A stretch of 64,000 bases of DNA from Herbinix sp. (GTDB taxonomy: Bacteria; Bacillota; Clostridia; Lachnospirales; Lachnospiraceae), in NCBI GenBank assembly GCA_029238935.1, contig JAQZBN010000002.1, forward strand, positions 1-64,000. The letters run 5' to 3'. The position numbers and the translations under genes were made by a program. This document shows positions 17,524 to 26,911 of the stretch, in pieces. The notes under the pieces are model-generated. The model had not been told where the DNA came from, did not search any database, and was given only the letters and a program-made list of their open reading frames with translations. Within the stretch, counting starts at the first letter, position 1. Each line of letters starts with the position of its first letter.

Positions 17524-17854
17524 TGCTATATTCATCCTTTACCTTACCAAATGATGGTTCTGTATATTGATGATCCATTCTCAAACACTTCTTTGGACAT
17601 ACTTCCGTACAATAACTACATTGAATACACTGTAGTCTCTCAATGCTCCAGGAGGCATTTGCTTTATCTACCTTAATAGCACCGGTTGGGCAGCGTCTTT
17701 GACACATACTACAATAGATGCAATCTTCAATGGTTATCTCAATCTTTCCTCTGGTACGTTCGAATTTTTCTTTATGCTTAATGGGATATTGCACGGTATA
17801 AGGACCATGCAGTATACTTTTTACAAGTGTTTTCGTCATACTTAATATAGACAT
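17489..17854 (-). CDS. echF: Ech hydrogenase ferredoxin-like subunit EchF
   Basis: 121 residues with two 4Fe-4S motifs, CIYCSMCQRRCP (about 42-53) and CIQCSYCTEVCP (about 76-87), and no membrane segment. EchF is the polyferredoxin subunit (NuoI homologue) that passes electrons from soluble ferredoxin to the small subunit EchC on the cytoplasmic face. The cysteine spacing is complete in both clusters. Follows echE by 26 bp. The tail overlapping hypA is probably dispensable. Confidence 0.93.
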   Translation of the reverse strand: MSILSMTKTLVKSILHGPYTVQYPIKHKEKFERTRGKIEITIEDCIYCSMCQRRCPTGAIKVDKANASWSIERLQCIQCSYCTEVCPKKCLRMDHQYTEPSFGKVKDEYSNARVSDHPENH

Positions 17855-17880
17855 ATTATCTCCGTCCTATTCTCTGATTA

Positions 17881-18960
17881 TCATCGTTCCGTACAGCTAA
17901 TGCAAGGGTCTATGGTAAGAATTAAAATCGGTACGTCCGCTAAGGCACAGCCTTTCAGAGTTTCCAATAAGGCAGGAACATTCGCAAAGGTAGGTGTTCG
18001 AACTCTGAGTCGATCTAAGAATTTTGATCCGTTAGCTTTCGCATAATAAACCACTTCACCACGGGGTTGTTCTAACCTGGCAAAATATTCACCATTCGGA
18101 TTACCGGTTACTTTTACTTTAATGTCTCCCTCCGGAATTAGAGCGATGCACTGTCTGATTAAGTCGATGGATTGAAATACCTCTCCAATACGCACTTGCG
18201 TTCTTGCATAGCAATCTCCTTCGGTAGCAATAATGGGTTCAAATTTTAATTTACCGTAAGCTGCGTAGCCCTGCGTTCTTTGATCCATATTGATACCACT
18301 GGCTCTTGCCATTGGCCCAACAGCACCAAGATCCATCGCTTGTTGTTTTGACAATACCCCGACTCCCTTGGTACGATATTTTACAGAGTAATCATTTAAA
18401 AACACTTCAGTCAGTTCCCTGATTTCTTTTTCCATCTCGTTTAAGATGCGACCAATTTTAGTAAGCATCTCAGCATTGATATCCTTCTTCACTCCGCCAA
18501 TTTCACATACAGAAAAAATAACTCTTCCTCCGGTGGTTTCTTCGAAGATATCCAGAACTTTTTCACGTAGTCTCCAGGAATGCATGAATAAACTTTCAAA
18601 GCCAAAGGCATCCGCCAATAATCCTAACCATAAAAGATGACTATGAAGTCTGGAAAGCTCAGCCCATATAGTTCTTAAGTAGTGCGCTCTCTCCGGAACT
18701 TCCACATTCATAATATTTTCGATTGCCATGCAATATCCCATACCATGCATGAAAGAGCAGATTCCACAGATACGTTCTGCTACATAAGTATATTGCTGAA
18801 AATCCTTCTTCTCAACGAGTTTCTCAAGTCCTCTATGAATATAACCAATTCTTGGTATTGCTTCAACGACGGTTTCATCCTCAAGCACCAAATCCAGATG
18901 GATTGGTTCTGGAAGAACGGGATGTTGCGGTCCAAAAGGTATTACGGTTCTCTTTCCCAT
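17881..18960 (-). CDS. echE: Ech hydrogenase large (NiFe) subunit EchE
   Basis: 359 residues, NuoD homologue carrying the NiFe active site. The N-terminal nickel-ligand motif ERICGICSFMHGMGYC (near residue 62) and the C-terminal DPCISCTER supply the four cysteines. The protein stops right after this C-terminal motif, so there is no cleavable extension, and the cluster has no maturation protease; absence of the extension is known for Ech/CooH-type enzymes. It evolves H2 from reduced ferredoxin or runs in reverse. Translation starts at the echD stop. Confidence 0.96.
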   Translation of the reverse strand: MGKRTVIPFGPQHPVLPEPIHLDLVLEDETVVEAIPRIGYIHRGLEKLVEKKDFQQYTYVAERICGICSFMHGMGYCMAIENIMNVEVPERAHYLRTIWAELSRLHSHLLWLGLLADAFGFESLFMHSWRLREKVLDIFEETTGGRVIFSVCEIGGVKKDINAEMLTKIGRILNEMEKEIRELTEVFLNDYSVKYRTKGVGVLSKQQAMDLGAVGPMARASGINMDQRTQGYAAYGKLKFEPIIATEGDCYARTQVRIGEVFQSIDLIRQCIALIPEGDIKVKVTGNPNGEYFARLEQPRGEVVYYAKANGSKFLDRLRVRTPTFANVPALLETLKGCALADVPILILTIDPCISCTER

Positions 18961-19310
18961 TATTCTCCCTCCTTCTTCATGTTGAATGGAGTATCCACTG
19001 CTATCTTGTATAAATGATTCTTAAAATCCAAAGCGATATTTACGATTTTTACTCCAAATAGCTCTTTAATCTCGTTTTCATACAGAAATGCATAGGAATA
19101 AATGCTGCTGATGCTCTCGATTTCTTCCTCGGTATCGGTTATAATTCTAACATTGAGAAGCTCATATTCTTTATCAAAAGAGTACGTTAATTCCATCCCA
19201 TTTTTATTGGTACAGGAAATAGCAACCAATCGATAACCATCATTTTTATTATGCAAGGCTTCCACTAAAAGCTCTTTTGAAGATATATTTTTTATTGTTT
19301 GTTGTTCCAT
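18960..19310 (-). CDS. echD: Ech hydrogenase subunit EchD
   Basis: 116 residues, the hydrophilic NuoC-like subunit. The pattern LLVEALHNKNDGYRLVAISCTNKNGMELTYSFD followed by SIYSYAFLYENEIKELFGVK matches the complex I 30-kDa family, where the last segment contacts the large subunit. No cofactor motif, so the role is structural. Lies between echC (18-bp gap) and echE (sharing the stop/start region). Confidence 0.9.
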   Translation of the reverse strand: MEQQTIKNISSKELLVEALHNKNDGYRLVAISCTNKNGMELTYSFDKEYELLNVRIITDTEEEIESISSIYSYAFLYENEIKELFGVKIVNIALDFKNHLYKIAVDTPFNMKKEGE

Positions 19311-19328
19311 AAAATCACTTCTTTCCTG

Positions 19329-19760
19329 TTATTTTTTACGTGCAACCTTTTGCTTTTCTTCCAAAATTCCCAGTGCCTTTACTACACCATCAATAATTGC
19401 TTCTGGTCGCGCAGCACAACCCGGTACATAAACGTCCACCGGCAATACTTTATCTACTCCGCCGACTACATTATAACATTCAGCAAAAATCCCTCCGGAG
19501 GTGGCACAAATTCCAATAGCCGCTACAACCTTTGGCTCTGCCATTTGTTCATATAGCTGTTTCACAACCGGAATATTTTGTTCGTTTACACTACCGGTAA
19601 TCAATAAGATATCTGCGTGTTTTGGATTGCCTGTATTAATAATTCCAAACCGTTCTACATCATATAATGGGGTAAGACAAGCTAAAACTTCAATATCGCA
19701 ACCATTACAACTAGATCCGTCATAATGCAAAATCCAAGGTGATTTTTTTATAAATTTCAT
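19329..19760 (-). CDS. echC: Ech hydrogenase small subunit EchC
   Basis: Start set at ATG 19760 (MKFIKKSPWILHYDGSSCNG), giving 143 residues, close to known EchC proteins. Four cysteines for the proximal 4Fe-4S cluster are visible: SCNGCDIEVLACLTP, GICATSGG and VPGCAARPEAI. NuoB homologue; it links EchF to the NiFe site of EchE. It is preceded by a 136-bp gap after echB that holds copy B of the dispersed leader repeat, unusual inside this otherwise tightly packed operon. Confidence 0.95.
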   Translation of the reverse strand: MKFIKKSPWILHYDGSSCNGCDIEVLACLTPLYDVERFGIINTGNPKHADILLITGSVNEQNIPVVKQLYEQMAEPKVVAAIGICATSGGIFAECYNVVGGVDKVLPVDVYVPGCAARPEAIIDGVVKALGILEEKQKVARKK

Positions 19761-19806
19761 TGTAATAACCATGCCTTTCTTCCTAGACTGCAAACTTTTG
19801 GCTGCA
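19761..19806 (-). repeat. Dispersed leader repeat, copy B
   Basis: On the minus strand: AAAAGTTTGCAG, then GAAGAAAGGCATGGTTATTA right before the echC ATG. AGAAAGGCATGGTTATTA is identical to copy A before the transglycosylase gene. It supplies the echC ribosome-binding site. The rest of the 136-bp echB-echC gap (19807-19948) holds a small CCTTT/AAAGG hairpin and nothing else I can identify. Confidence 0.65.
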
Positions 19807-19948
19807 AGCAATTTTCTTGTAAAAAAAGAACCTTCCTTCTACCAGAGGCAGCTCAAAAGTGGTTGAAACACCTTTGTATAAAGGCATTTCATACTACTCA
19901 CAAATGTTGTATCAAGTATCCATATAAAAGTATTACGAAACATTTAAT

Positions 19949-20812
19949 TTATATATGAAAAAATGACAAAATAACCAGATTGATCGTTGCTAAAACTCCT
20001 GTTACGATCCAGGTTGATTTTAAAGCAAGTTGCCATTTTACTCTGGCAAAGGAATTATCAATGATAATTTCAAAAAGATAAGCAAGGATACAAGCAATCA
20101 CAGCAAATACATGGCTGATCGGTGTACTGCTTGCAAAGAAAATATAGACAAAGGTCAATGCAATCACAGTTTCATACCAGTGGGTGATTTCTATTACAGC
20201 CAGATCTCTTCCTGAATATTCTGTAGTAATACCCTTTACGATTTCCTGATGTCCATGGTGAGACATACTAAAATCAAAGGGTGACTTTCTTAGTTTATAA
20301 GTGAGAATAAATACTAATCCTAAAAATACTCCGGGCAGATATACTATGGCCGGCACCTCTGAAGAAATGATATTCTTAATAAAGAAACTTTGATCTGCAT
20401 AATAAAGTCCAATTGCTGTTAACAGCACCATCGGCTCATATGCCATCATTTGTAATAGTTCACGTTCCGATCCTATGGTATTGTAAGGAGAGTTTGATGC
20501 ATAACCTCCAAGTACGAAGAATATGGAGCCTAAGGTAAGTGCAAATACTGCTAATAGTAAATCACCACCAAGTAACATAATTACTGTTGTAAATATGATA
20601 AAGATCATTGAAATATAAACAAAAAAACGATGCATCATATTAACTTCAATGGATTCCTTCTGAATTAATTTCATCACATCATAAAAGGGTTGCAGAACCG
20701 GAGGTCCTTGTCTTCCCTGCATTCTAGCTGAAATCACCCGATCAATTCCACTAAGTAATCCTCCAAGGATTGGTGCTAATAATATAATGCCTAGGATATA
20801 TAGTACAATCAT
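19949..20812 (-). CDS. echB: Ech hydrogenase membrane subunit EchB
   Basis: Start set at ATG 20812 (MIVLYILGIILLAPILGG), overlapping the echA stop as ATGA. About 287 residues and eight membrane helices; NuoH homologue. The cytoplasmic loop GIDRVISARMQGRQGPPVLQPFYDVMKLIQKE is the family signature that meets the soluble arm. It couples ferredoxin oxidation to ion movement together with EchA. Confidence 0.95.
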   Translation of the reverse strand: MIVLYILGIILLAPILGGLLSGIDRVISARMQGRQGPPVLQPFYDVMKLIQKESIEVNMMHRFFVYISMIFIIFTTVIMLLGGDLLLAVFALTLGSIFFVLGGYASNSPYNTIGSERELLQMMAYEPMVLLTAIGLYYADQSFFIKNIISSEVPAIVYLPGVFLGLVFILTYKLRKSPFDFSMSHHGHQEIVKGITTEYSGRDLAVIEITHWYETVIALTFVYIFFASSTPISHVFAVIACILAYLFEIIIDNSFARVKWQLALKSTWIVTGVLATINLVILSFFHI

Positions 20813-22719
20813 GCCGCCAGACCTCCAACTAGTAAGATTATTCCAATACATAAAATAATAACTGCTATGATATTGCTTACGAATTCAAATTGCTTATTGC
20901 CAAAATAACTGTCCATGTACCAGTTACGCAATTCCACTTTGCGTTCTACTCCCATAGAGCCATGGAAGCGTTTATTATTTCCGATATTCTCACCTGCCAT
21001 GTAAATTGGAACAATTCTTCTTTTATCTTTCCGATACAACGGTATAAAGCTAATGGGAAGAATTATCAGCATACTTAACATGATTAGCATAATATTAACA
21101 TCGCTGGCTCCGATTGGAGTAATCGGAGTAGTACCAAAAACTTGCGCCAGATAAGGTACTAATACAAATTTAGAAATCAGCGGGAAGGAAAAGCAGGAAA
21201 CAACAACGAGTACTGCATGAACAAAAATAGGCATCTCCTCATCTATATGAAAATGATGTTTTGTTTTTACTGTTGCATTGGCATTGGATACCAATTTTCC
21301 CATCCATTTGGACCAATAAAATAAAGTTGCAGCACTGCCATATGCAAGAATAATAACCGTTAGTATATTATTTGAGTCAATAAACGCTTTCATCGCAACC
21401 CACTTTGATATCAACATCCCAAATGGTGCTAGGAACATTCCGGCAATACCTATGATCATGTACAAAGATAACTTTCTTGAAACATTAAGCAGAATATCCA
21501 TATCTTCTACATTTCTACTTCCAATCTGATGCTCAATGGATCCAACAGATATAAACAATAAGGACTTAGATACGGAATGGAAAATTACTAGAAGAATCGC
21601 TGCCCATAAGGATTCCTGTGTTCCAACACTGGCACAGATTACAATTAAACCCAAGTTCGCTAAAGTTGAATATGCCAATATCTTCTTCGCATCACTCTGT
21701 GCAATAGCGATCAAGGAGCAAATCAAAAAGGTAAGGCCGCCTACCAAAGTTACGATCCTACCAACGGAACTCTCTCCAAGCAAAGGTGCCAATCGAATGA
21801 TTAAGTATACTCCTGCTTTTACCATCGTAGCAGAATGTAGAAGTGCCGAGGTCGGAGTCGGTGCTACCATCGCTCCTAATAACCATGAGGAGAATGGTAA
21901 CTGTGCTGATTTTGTCAATGCAGCTAAAGATAATAAGAATACCGGAATTAATACAATTGCATCCGGTTTATGTTCAATTAGTACAGATAATTCCAATGTG
22001 TTATATCGAATTCCGATGAATATAATCGCTGCAGCAAAGGCAAGACCCCCACCCAAGTTAATGGTTAACGCACGAAATGCATTGTTTTTTGCTTCCGGTG
22101 TTTTCGTATAACCGATTAACAGGAAAGAACTTAAGGTTGTTAACTCCCAGCAAAAATAAATCCAAGTCAGATTATTACTAAGTACAATACCAAACATTGC
22201 AGAAAGGAATAAGAACAGAATGGAGAAAAAGAAATTCTTTCTGATCGGATAGTTATCATGGTGTATATGATACCATCTCATATAACCTACTGCATAAATA
22301 CAGATCAGACTACCTACGATACCAATGATTAAGACCATGATGGAGGATAGTTTATCAAATACAATACTGTTCTCTACTTCAATTCCATGTTTTTGGGTGA
22401 ACTCAAACCAAAGCATAAAGGGAGTTTGAATAGAAGCAAAAACAACTACTAAATATTTTTTGTTCTTTAAACCAATTGAAATAATAAAAATAGCTACCAA
22501 AAGTTCAATCGCAGTCATAATATTATCAATCAGTTTTTCATCCTGGTAATTGAAGGAAATTCCATTCTTGAAATACTTACAGACTACAAAGATGGTAATT
22601 GCTGCGGTTGTCAAAGCAAAAATCCAAACCAAAACATTTCGTACACTGTCGTTCTTAATTAAAAAAAGCACGATAGAAGCGATCAGCGGAAATAAAATTA
22701 ATACTGTAAATGCATTCAT
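20809..22719 (-). CDS. echA: Ech hydrogenase membrane subunit EchA (antiporter-like)
   Basis: 636 residues, NuoL/MrpA-type proton-conducting subunit with about 14-16 membrane helices. The antiporter core is recognisable (FFCWELTTLSSFLLIGY-like region near 190, SAQLPFSSWLLGAMVAPTPTS near 275-295 with conserved Lys/His, LLHSATMVKAGVYLI). It probably pumps H+ or Na+ using the ferredoxin-H2 redox step. First gene of the operon; AAGGTGA six bases before ATG and a promoter at 22765-22792. Confidence 0.95.
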   Translation of the reverse strand: MNAFTVLILFPLIASIVLFLIKNDSVRNVLVWIFALTTAAITIFVVCKYFKNGISFNYQDEKLIDNIMTAIELLVAIFIISIGLKNKKYLVVVFASIQTPFMLWFEFTQKHGIEVENSIVFDKLSSIMVLIIGIVGSLICIYAVGYMRWYHIHHDNYPIRKNFFFSILFLFLSAMFGIVLSNNLTWIYFCWELTTLSSFLLIGYTKTPEAKNNAFRALTINLGGGLAFAAAIIFIGIRYNTLELSVLIEHKPDAIVLIPVFLLSLAALTKSAQLPFSSWLLGAMVAPTPTSALLHSATMVKAGVYLIIRLAPLLGESSVGRIVTLVGGLTFLICSLIAIAQSDAKKILAYSTLANLGLIVICASVGTQESLWAAILLVIFHSVSKSLLFISVGSIEHQIGSRNVEDMDILLNVSRKLSLYMIIGIAGMFLAPFGMLISKWVAMKAFIDSNNILTVIILAYGSAATLFYWSKWMGKLVSNANATVKTKHHFHIDEEMPIFVHAVLVVVSCFSFPLISKFVLVPYLAQVFGTTPITPIGASDVNIMLIMLSMLIILPISFIPLYRKDKRRIVPIYMAGENIGNNKRFHGSMGVERKVELRNWYMDSYFGNKQFEFVSNIIAVIILCIGIILLVGGLAA

Positions 22720-22764
22720 AATACGTCACCTTATCTTAGTAATTTTTGCGGAACACAAATGTAT

Positions 22765-22792
22765 ATTATATCACTTTGATTCATAAAATCAA
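22765..22792 (-). promoter_or_regulatory. Promoter of the ech-hyp operon with dyad at the -35
   Basis: On the minus strand TTGATT (22787-22792) and TATAAT (22765-22770) are 16 bp apart. The -35 region forms the dyad TTGATT-TTATG-AATCAA, a plausible operator. The first 14 bases are the same as at the alcohol dehydrogenase promoter. The 322-bp gap 22720-23041 between echA and the divergent gene otherwise shows only AT-rich DNA and a weak GAAAAAC/GTTTTTC hairpin. Confidence 0.6.
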
Positions 22793-22965
22793 TGAGTATT
22801 TTTGTATTTTGTCGAAATTTACAGAATAATATCGTTATTTTTTTGTCATTATAACTAAAAATACTACTATTCCCGACAGGCTCGTTACTCTTCCTGAAAA
22901 ACAAAAAAACTGGTTTTTCTCGACAAATATTCCAAGAACTGTACTTAAAAACCACGATGTTGGGA

Positions 22966-22993
22966 TTGAAAAATTTGAAAGACATGTTACAAT
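22966..22993 (+). promoter_or_regulatory. Probable promoter of the DUF2238-like gene
   Basis: TTGAAA (22966-22971) and TACAAT (22988-22993) are 16 bp apart, 48 bp before the ATG at 23042. Confidence 0.4.
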
Positions 22994-23041
22994 TAGAAGA
23001 CTGTTATACCTAGATAAATACAAAGGAAATGGAGAATTATT

Positions 23042-23824
23042 ATGAATGTAATAAAAAAAAGTAACCGAGTAAGAAACTTTCATTGGATCTCACTCGTTTA
23101 TCTCTTGTTAAGGTTATCCGTCATTTTAATTATGGTGGAGCAAATTCGTAATAGAAATTATGAAAATGTATTCTTGTGTGTTTTAACTTTACTCCTGTTT
23201 CTCGTACCAAGTTTTGTAGAACGAAGAATTCATATTGACATCCCCGATACATTGGAGACGATCATCCTCTTATTCATCTTCTCCGCTGAAATACTTGGTG
23301 AAATCAATTCATACTATTTAATATTTCCGTATTGGGATACCATGTTACATACGTTTAACGGATTTCTTGCTGCAGCCATCGGATTATCCTTAATTGATAT
23401 TCTCAATAAGCACGAGAGATTTGCGATCTCGCTCTCTCCCGTCTTTGTGGCCTTAGTTTCCTTTTGTTTCTCTATGACCATCGGTGTTGTGTGGGAATTC
23501 TTTGAATTTGGCATGGATCAATTCTTTGCTCTTGATATGCAAAAGGATACCTATTTAACTTCCTTCCAAACGGTACTCTTAAACCCCGAGGGATTAAATG
23601 TTCCGGTGAAGGTTGCGATTGACAGTATTGAAATCAACGGAGAGTCTTGGAAATCCTATATTGATATCGGTTTGATTGATACCATGATGGATTTATTCGT
23701 TAACTTTATTGGTGCAACCATTTTCTCCCTCTTCGGATATTTTTACATTAAGCACAGAGGAAACAGCAACTTTTTAAAACGATTTATCTTACGCTTCTAC
23801 AAAGAAAAACAGGAAGCGAGATAG
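23042..23824 (+). CDS. DUF2238/YjdF-like membrane protein
   Basis: 260 residues with about six membrane helices. The segment IFPYWDTMLHTFNGFLAAAIG around residues 97-117 and VVWEFFEFGMDQFF around 150 match the YjdF (DUF2238) family of inner-membrane proteins of unknown function. A basic C-terminus is cytoplasmic. It is followed 17 bp later by the GIY-YIG gene, so the two form a small operon divergent from ech. Family placement is by remembered motif and moderately sure. Confidence 0.7.
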   Translation: MNVIKKSNRVRNFHWISLVYLLLRLSVILIMVEQIRNRNYENVFLCVLTLLLFLVPSFVERRIHIDIPDTLETIILLFIFSAEILGEINSYYLIFPYWDTMLHTFNGFLAAAIGLSLIDILNKHERFAISLSPVFVALVSFCFSMTIGVVWEFFEFGMDQFFALDMQKDTYLTSFQTVLLNPEGLNVPVKVAIDSIEINGESWKSYIDIGLIDTMMDLFVNFIGATIFSLFGYFYIKHRGNSNFLKRFILRFYKEKQEAR

Positions 23825-23841
23825 CTTATAGAGAGGACCTC

Positions 23842-24804
23842 ATGATAACTATATCGGAACGTCTTAAAGAAAAACTCAAACAAATTCCTTCCCTTCCGGG
23901 TATCTATAAGATGCTTGATTCCCACAAAACGATAATCTATATCGGGAAAAGTAAGTGTTTAAAGAAAAGAGTCAACTCCTACTTTACCAAAAACCATAGC
24001 TGGGAAAAGATTAAGAAAATGGTTGGTTCCATAGACGATATTGAAATCGTGGTAACGGATACTCACTTAGAAGCAAGACTGCTGGAATGCGAATTAATAA
24101 AAACACACAAGCCAATGTTTAATGCTCAGATGAAGCATGACGGCAGTTATGTCTACCTAAAGTTGGAAGAATATAATGCCCATCGTGCTATTTCTGTGAT
24201 CCATCAACGGGATTTCGATTCTTTTGGTCCATTCCGAAGAAAATTTGCTCTGGATGTTCTGATGAAACAATTGCATAATATCTATCCTTTATCTCAGTCC
24301 TACCAAACTCTGATGTTTGATTATCATATTTTCCCTGTAGATATGGATAAGGAAACATTTATGAATAACCGTACTATCCTAATGAAACTATTTACAGAGG
24401 ATTCAATGATGGATTTATTCCTCCATCAGTTAGAAGAGAATATGAAAGAAGCAGCCTCAATATATAAATACGAGACTGCTTCCTATTACCGAGATCTTTT
24501 ACAAGGTTTTACATATTTAAAAAAAAGTATAAATGGATATCATGAATTGTTTACTGTACCAATTCTTCTCAAACTCCCACTCCTTGACGGAATCAAGTTA
24601 TTTTATGTATCCCAAGGGCAGATTGTACGAAAGGAAATCTTCCCTTCCCTTAACGACAAAGAACTTCGATCTTTCCTACGAAAATGCAAGTCTGCCAAAC
24701 TAAGTACAACATTGCCTTACGATGAAAAAGCAGGGATAGATTATCGGGACATCTTATATTCTGAAATTTTGTCCTTGCCGGAGGATTCGGTTCTTTATTT
24801 ATAG
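23842..24804 (+). CDS. UvrC-like GIY-YIG endonuclease-domain protein
   Basis: 320 residues. The N-terminal GIY-YIG domain (residues ~14-95) shows GIYKML..IIYIGKSKCLKKRVNSYF with the catalytic Arg, and the Glu of LLECELIKTHKPMFN. A UVR-type helical hairpin (HQLEENMKEAASIYKYETASYYRDLL) lies near 190-220. It resembles UvrC but lacks the C-terminal RNase H-like nuclease and HhH domains, as in Cho-type proteins, so it may make only the 3' incision in DNA repair. Its stop overlaps the convergent membrane-protein gene by six bases. Confidence 0.85.
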   Translation: MITISERLKEKLKQIPSLPGIYKMLDSHKTIIYIGKSKCLKKRVNSYFTKNHSWEKIKKMVGSIDDIEIVVTDTHLEARLLECELIKTHKPMFNAQMKHDGSYVYLKLEEYNAHRAISVIHQRDFDSFGPFRRKFALDVLMKQLHNIYPLSQSYQTLMFDYHIFPVDMDKETFMNNRTILMKLFTEDSMMDLFLHQLEENMKEAASIYKYETASYYRDLLQGFTYLKKSINGYHELFTVPILLKLPLLDGIKLFYVSQGQIVRKEIFPSLNDKELRSFLRKCKSAKLSTTLPYDEKAGIDYRDILYSEILSLPEDSVLYL

Positions 24805-25332
24805 TTGGAAATGATGACGAACTTTTCCCCAGATGGATCTTTGAAAATAACGGTATGCATTATCAAAGATGAATAAGGCAATTTGTCCTCCAAAGAGGAA
24901 AACTGCAATCAATCCGGGATTAATACTTCCCTGATAGAATAATTTCGGAAAGAATAGAACCATGGGTATAAACATCAAGTTAAACACAATATATTTGATG
25001 ATCCATAATAATTCACTTCGGTTTTTTCTTATCTTACCCTTCTCAAGTTTCCCCCAGGTATATTCTGCAATGACTATATAAAGTCCGAAGGCGGAATAAG
25101 TAATACAATATAGTTTATTCGGTGCCAGCATCAAGCTTAATAGGGTGCTGGCAATAAAAAAACCAAAACCTAATGCCATTTTGCATTCCCTGATTGCGAT
25201 ACCAACACAAAAAGAAGCTGCTGCCAATAGAAATAATGTGTTGAATTCAAAAATTCCGCTGAATATAACTAAAATCACAGCAAATGCAAGTAAAAGTCCT
25301 AAAAATGCTATCTTTTTAGCATTTACATACAT
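24799..25332 (-). CDS. Small integral membrane protein linked to the DnaJ-like gene
   Basis: Start set at ATG 25332, ten bases after GGAGGAG, inside the end of the DnaJ-like gene (10-bp overlap). About 177 residues with six hydrophobic segments and a basic loop ([14 protein letters not shown]). No family recognised. Tight coupling with the J-domain protein and the DUF5685 protein upstream suggests one complex or process at the membrane. Confidence 0.75.
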   Translation of the reverse strand: MYVNAKKIAFLGLLLAFAVILVIFSGIFEFNTLFLLAAASFCVGIAIRECKMALGFGFFIASTLLSLMLAPNKLYCITYSAFGLYIVIAEYTWGKLEKGKIRKNRSELLWIIKYIVFNLMFIPMVLFFPKLFYQGSINPGLIAVFLFGGQIALFIFDNAYRYFQRSIWGKVRHHFQL

Positions 25333-25946
25333 GAGCACAAATCTCCTCCCATACATTCACATAGGGTATCTGCACACCACAAATCACAACAGAAATTACC
25401 TGTGCCATAACCGCCCTGTCTACCATAATTATTACCGGTATTTTGATATCTGTTATTTCTCCATTGTAATTGATTTAAAAAGTTCGTATACTCTTGATTC
25501 CCCGGATCCATTGCATTGGCTTGCCTTGCATGATTTACAGCATCAATATTATTACCAATCCCTGCATTGGCAACGGCGCTGTAATAAAACCAGCGGGCAG
25601 ATCTGGTTGGTATTCTTGATAAAATATTTAAGGCTTCCCTGTAATTTTGAGAATTCAAACAATGATATACGGAATTTAACTCCGCAGAATCCTCCTGTGA
25701 ATTTCCAGCATAGGTGCTTTGTCCATAGCTATAACCACTAGAACTATGTCCGCTTTCCCTGTCCTTCATAATCTGGTCATAAGCTTCCTGTACCTCTTTA
25801 AATTTTTCCTCCGCTAATCCTGATAATGGATTATCCACATAGGAATCCGGATGATACTTTCTGCTTAGCTCCCGATATGCTTTTTTTACTTCATCGTTGT
25901 TGGCACTGGGTGATACGCCCAACACCTTATAGGGATCATTTATCAT
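25323..25946 (-). CDS. J-domain (DnaJ-like) protein with Cys-rich tail
   Basis: 207 residues. A J domain covers residues 4-62 with the essential HPD in [11 protein letters not shown], so it should stimulate an Hsp70 (DnaK). A Gly/Ser/Tyr-rich linker leads to a TPR-like helical region ([21 protein letters not shown], ~90-160), then an Asn/Gly-rich stretch and a tail with seven cysteines ([18 protein letters not shown]) that may bind metal. No zinc-finger or substrate domain of classical DnaJ. Start and DUF5685 stop overlap by four bases. Confidence 0.88.
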   Translation of the reverse strand: MINDPYKVLGVSPSANNDEVKKAYRELSRKYHPDSYVDNPLSGLAEEKFKEVQEAYDQIMKDRESGHSSSGYSYGQSTYAGNSQEDSAELNSVYHCLNSQNYREALNILSRIPTRSARWFYYSAVANAGIGNNIDAVNHARQANAMDPGNQEYTNFLNQLQWRNNRYQNTGNNYGRQGGYGTGNFCCDLWCADTLCECMGGDLCSCM

Positions 25947-26785
25947 GCTTTTGTTCCTTCCTTTGCTGTTTTCTCATTCCTTATCGATGTGTATTTCATC
26001 CAGACACCCTCGTACAGAATATTTCGCAGAATATCAATATCTTGTATACATGGCAGTTTCTCAAACTCTGCCGTACATTCTGCCATCATCATAATAAGTA
26101 TATTCTTATAATCCTCTTCATAGCCTTCCTTCCGAGAAAAAGTTTTTAAAGGATTATAGCTTTCATTTTTGATATCCTTCTCAAGATCATCATAAGCATC
26201 CATTAAATAAATATACTTTCCTAAGTAGAACCCCAGATTTCGTAAGGTATTCTCCCATCGGTCCTCACGGTAGACAAAAAGGTCAGCCATCAACTCACCA
26301 AAACTTCTGGATACCGCATCCAGATTCTCTTCCTTTTTCTTTTCACTGTCCTGCAATTGTTTGATACACCTACTGATTTCACTGCATTGTCTCGGATATT
26401 TTTTTGCCATTTTTTTATAAGCACTATTTAACGCCTTAGAACCTGCCAGACCGGCGATGCTTTTGTCATCCTTCCAGTCATCAAGAAAATGATGATACGA
26501 CAATGCTATATTCATATCTGCTGCGTATTCCGTTATTTCATTCACTAGCATATCATGCTTTTTCACAGGATGAACAAGGCACCGATGCTGCTCTCGTTTT
26601 ACTTCGCTTTCATACAGCGAAGTTAGCAAAACGATTAGAAAGGTCATATCATAAGTAAGCGTCATTTGTCCCAGTCGCCCGTACCGATCCTTTAATGTTT
26701 TACATAAACCACAGTAATAAGCTTTATATTTATAGAATTCCTTGACTTTTAACTCCGGTTTGCAGATATTTACATATCCAAACAT
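25943..26785 (-). CDS. DUF5685-like protein
   Basis: Start set at ATG 26785 ([17 protein letters not shown]), after GGAGG. About 280 residues, helical, with an N-terminal CxxCK motif ([14 protein letters not shown]) and a helix-rich core with D/E clusters ([18 protein letters not shown]). This looks like the DUF5685 family of Firmicutes, whose DDxxD-like acidic helices vaguely recall all-alpha enzymes; function is unknown. First of a three-gene translationally coupled operon (this, J-domain protein, membrane protein). Confidence 0.75.
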   Translation of the reverse strand: MFGYVNICKPELKVKEFYKYKAYYCGLCKTLKDRYGRLGQMTLTYDMTFLIVLLTSLYESEVKREQHRCLVHPVKKHDMLVNEITEYAADMNIALSYHHFLDDWKDDKSIAGLAGSKALNSAYKKMAKKYPRQCSEISRCIKQLQDSEKKKEENLDAVSRSFGELMADLFVYREDRWENTLRNLGFYLGKYIYLMDAYDDLEKDIKNESYNPLKTFSRKEGYEEDYKNILIMMMAECTAEFEKLPCIQDIDILRNILYEGVWMKYTSIRNEKTAKEGTKA

Positions 26786-26911
26786 AGGTACCTCCATCTT
26801 TTCCACTGTACCCATTCTACATGAGCATACAGCAGGTTACAGACATTCTAACACCCTTTTGCCAGAATTAGCAATACTGCCAAGAGAAATTTAATGGAAT
26901 ATTAAGATATG

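Noticed and set aside
21536..22111. 191-residue open frame opposite echA
   Set aside because: It lies wholly inside echA on the other strand, has no family match I recognise and no ribosome-binding site; echA is secure.
22731..23083. Minus-strand open frames of 84 and 82 residues in the echA upstream gap
   Set aside because: They overlap each other, cross the ech promoter and the start of the next gene, and have AT-driven composition (Phe, Ile, Asn, Lys) without a domain.
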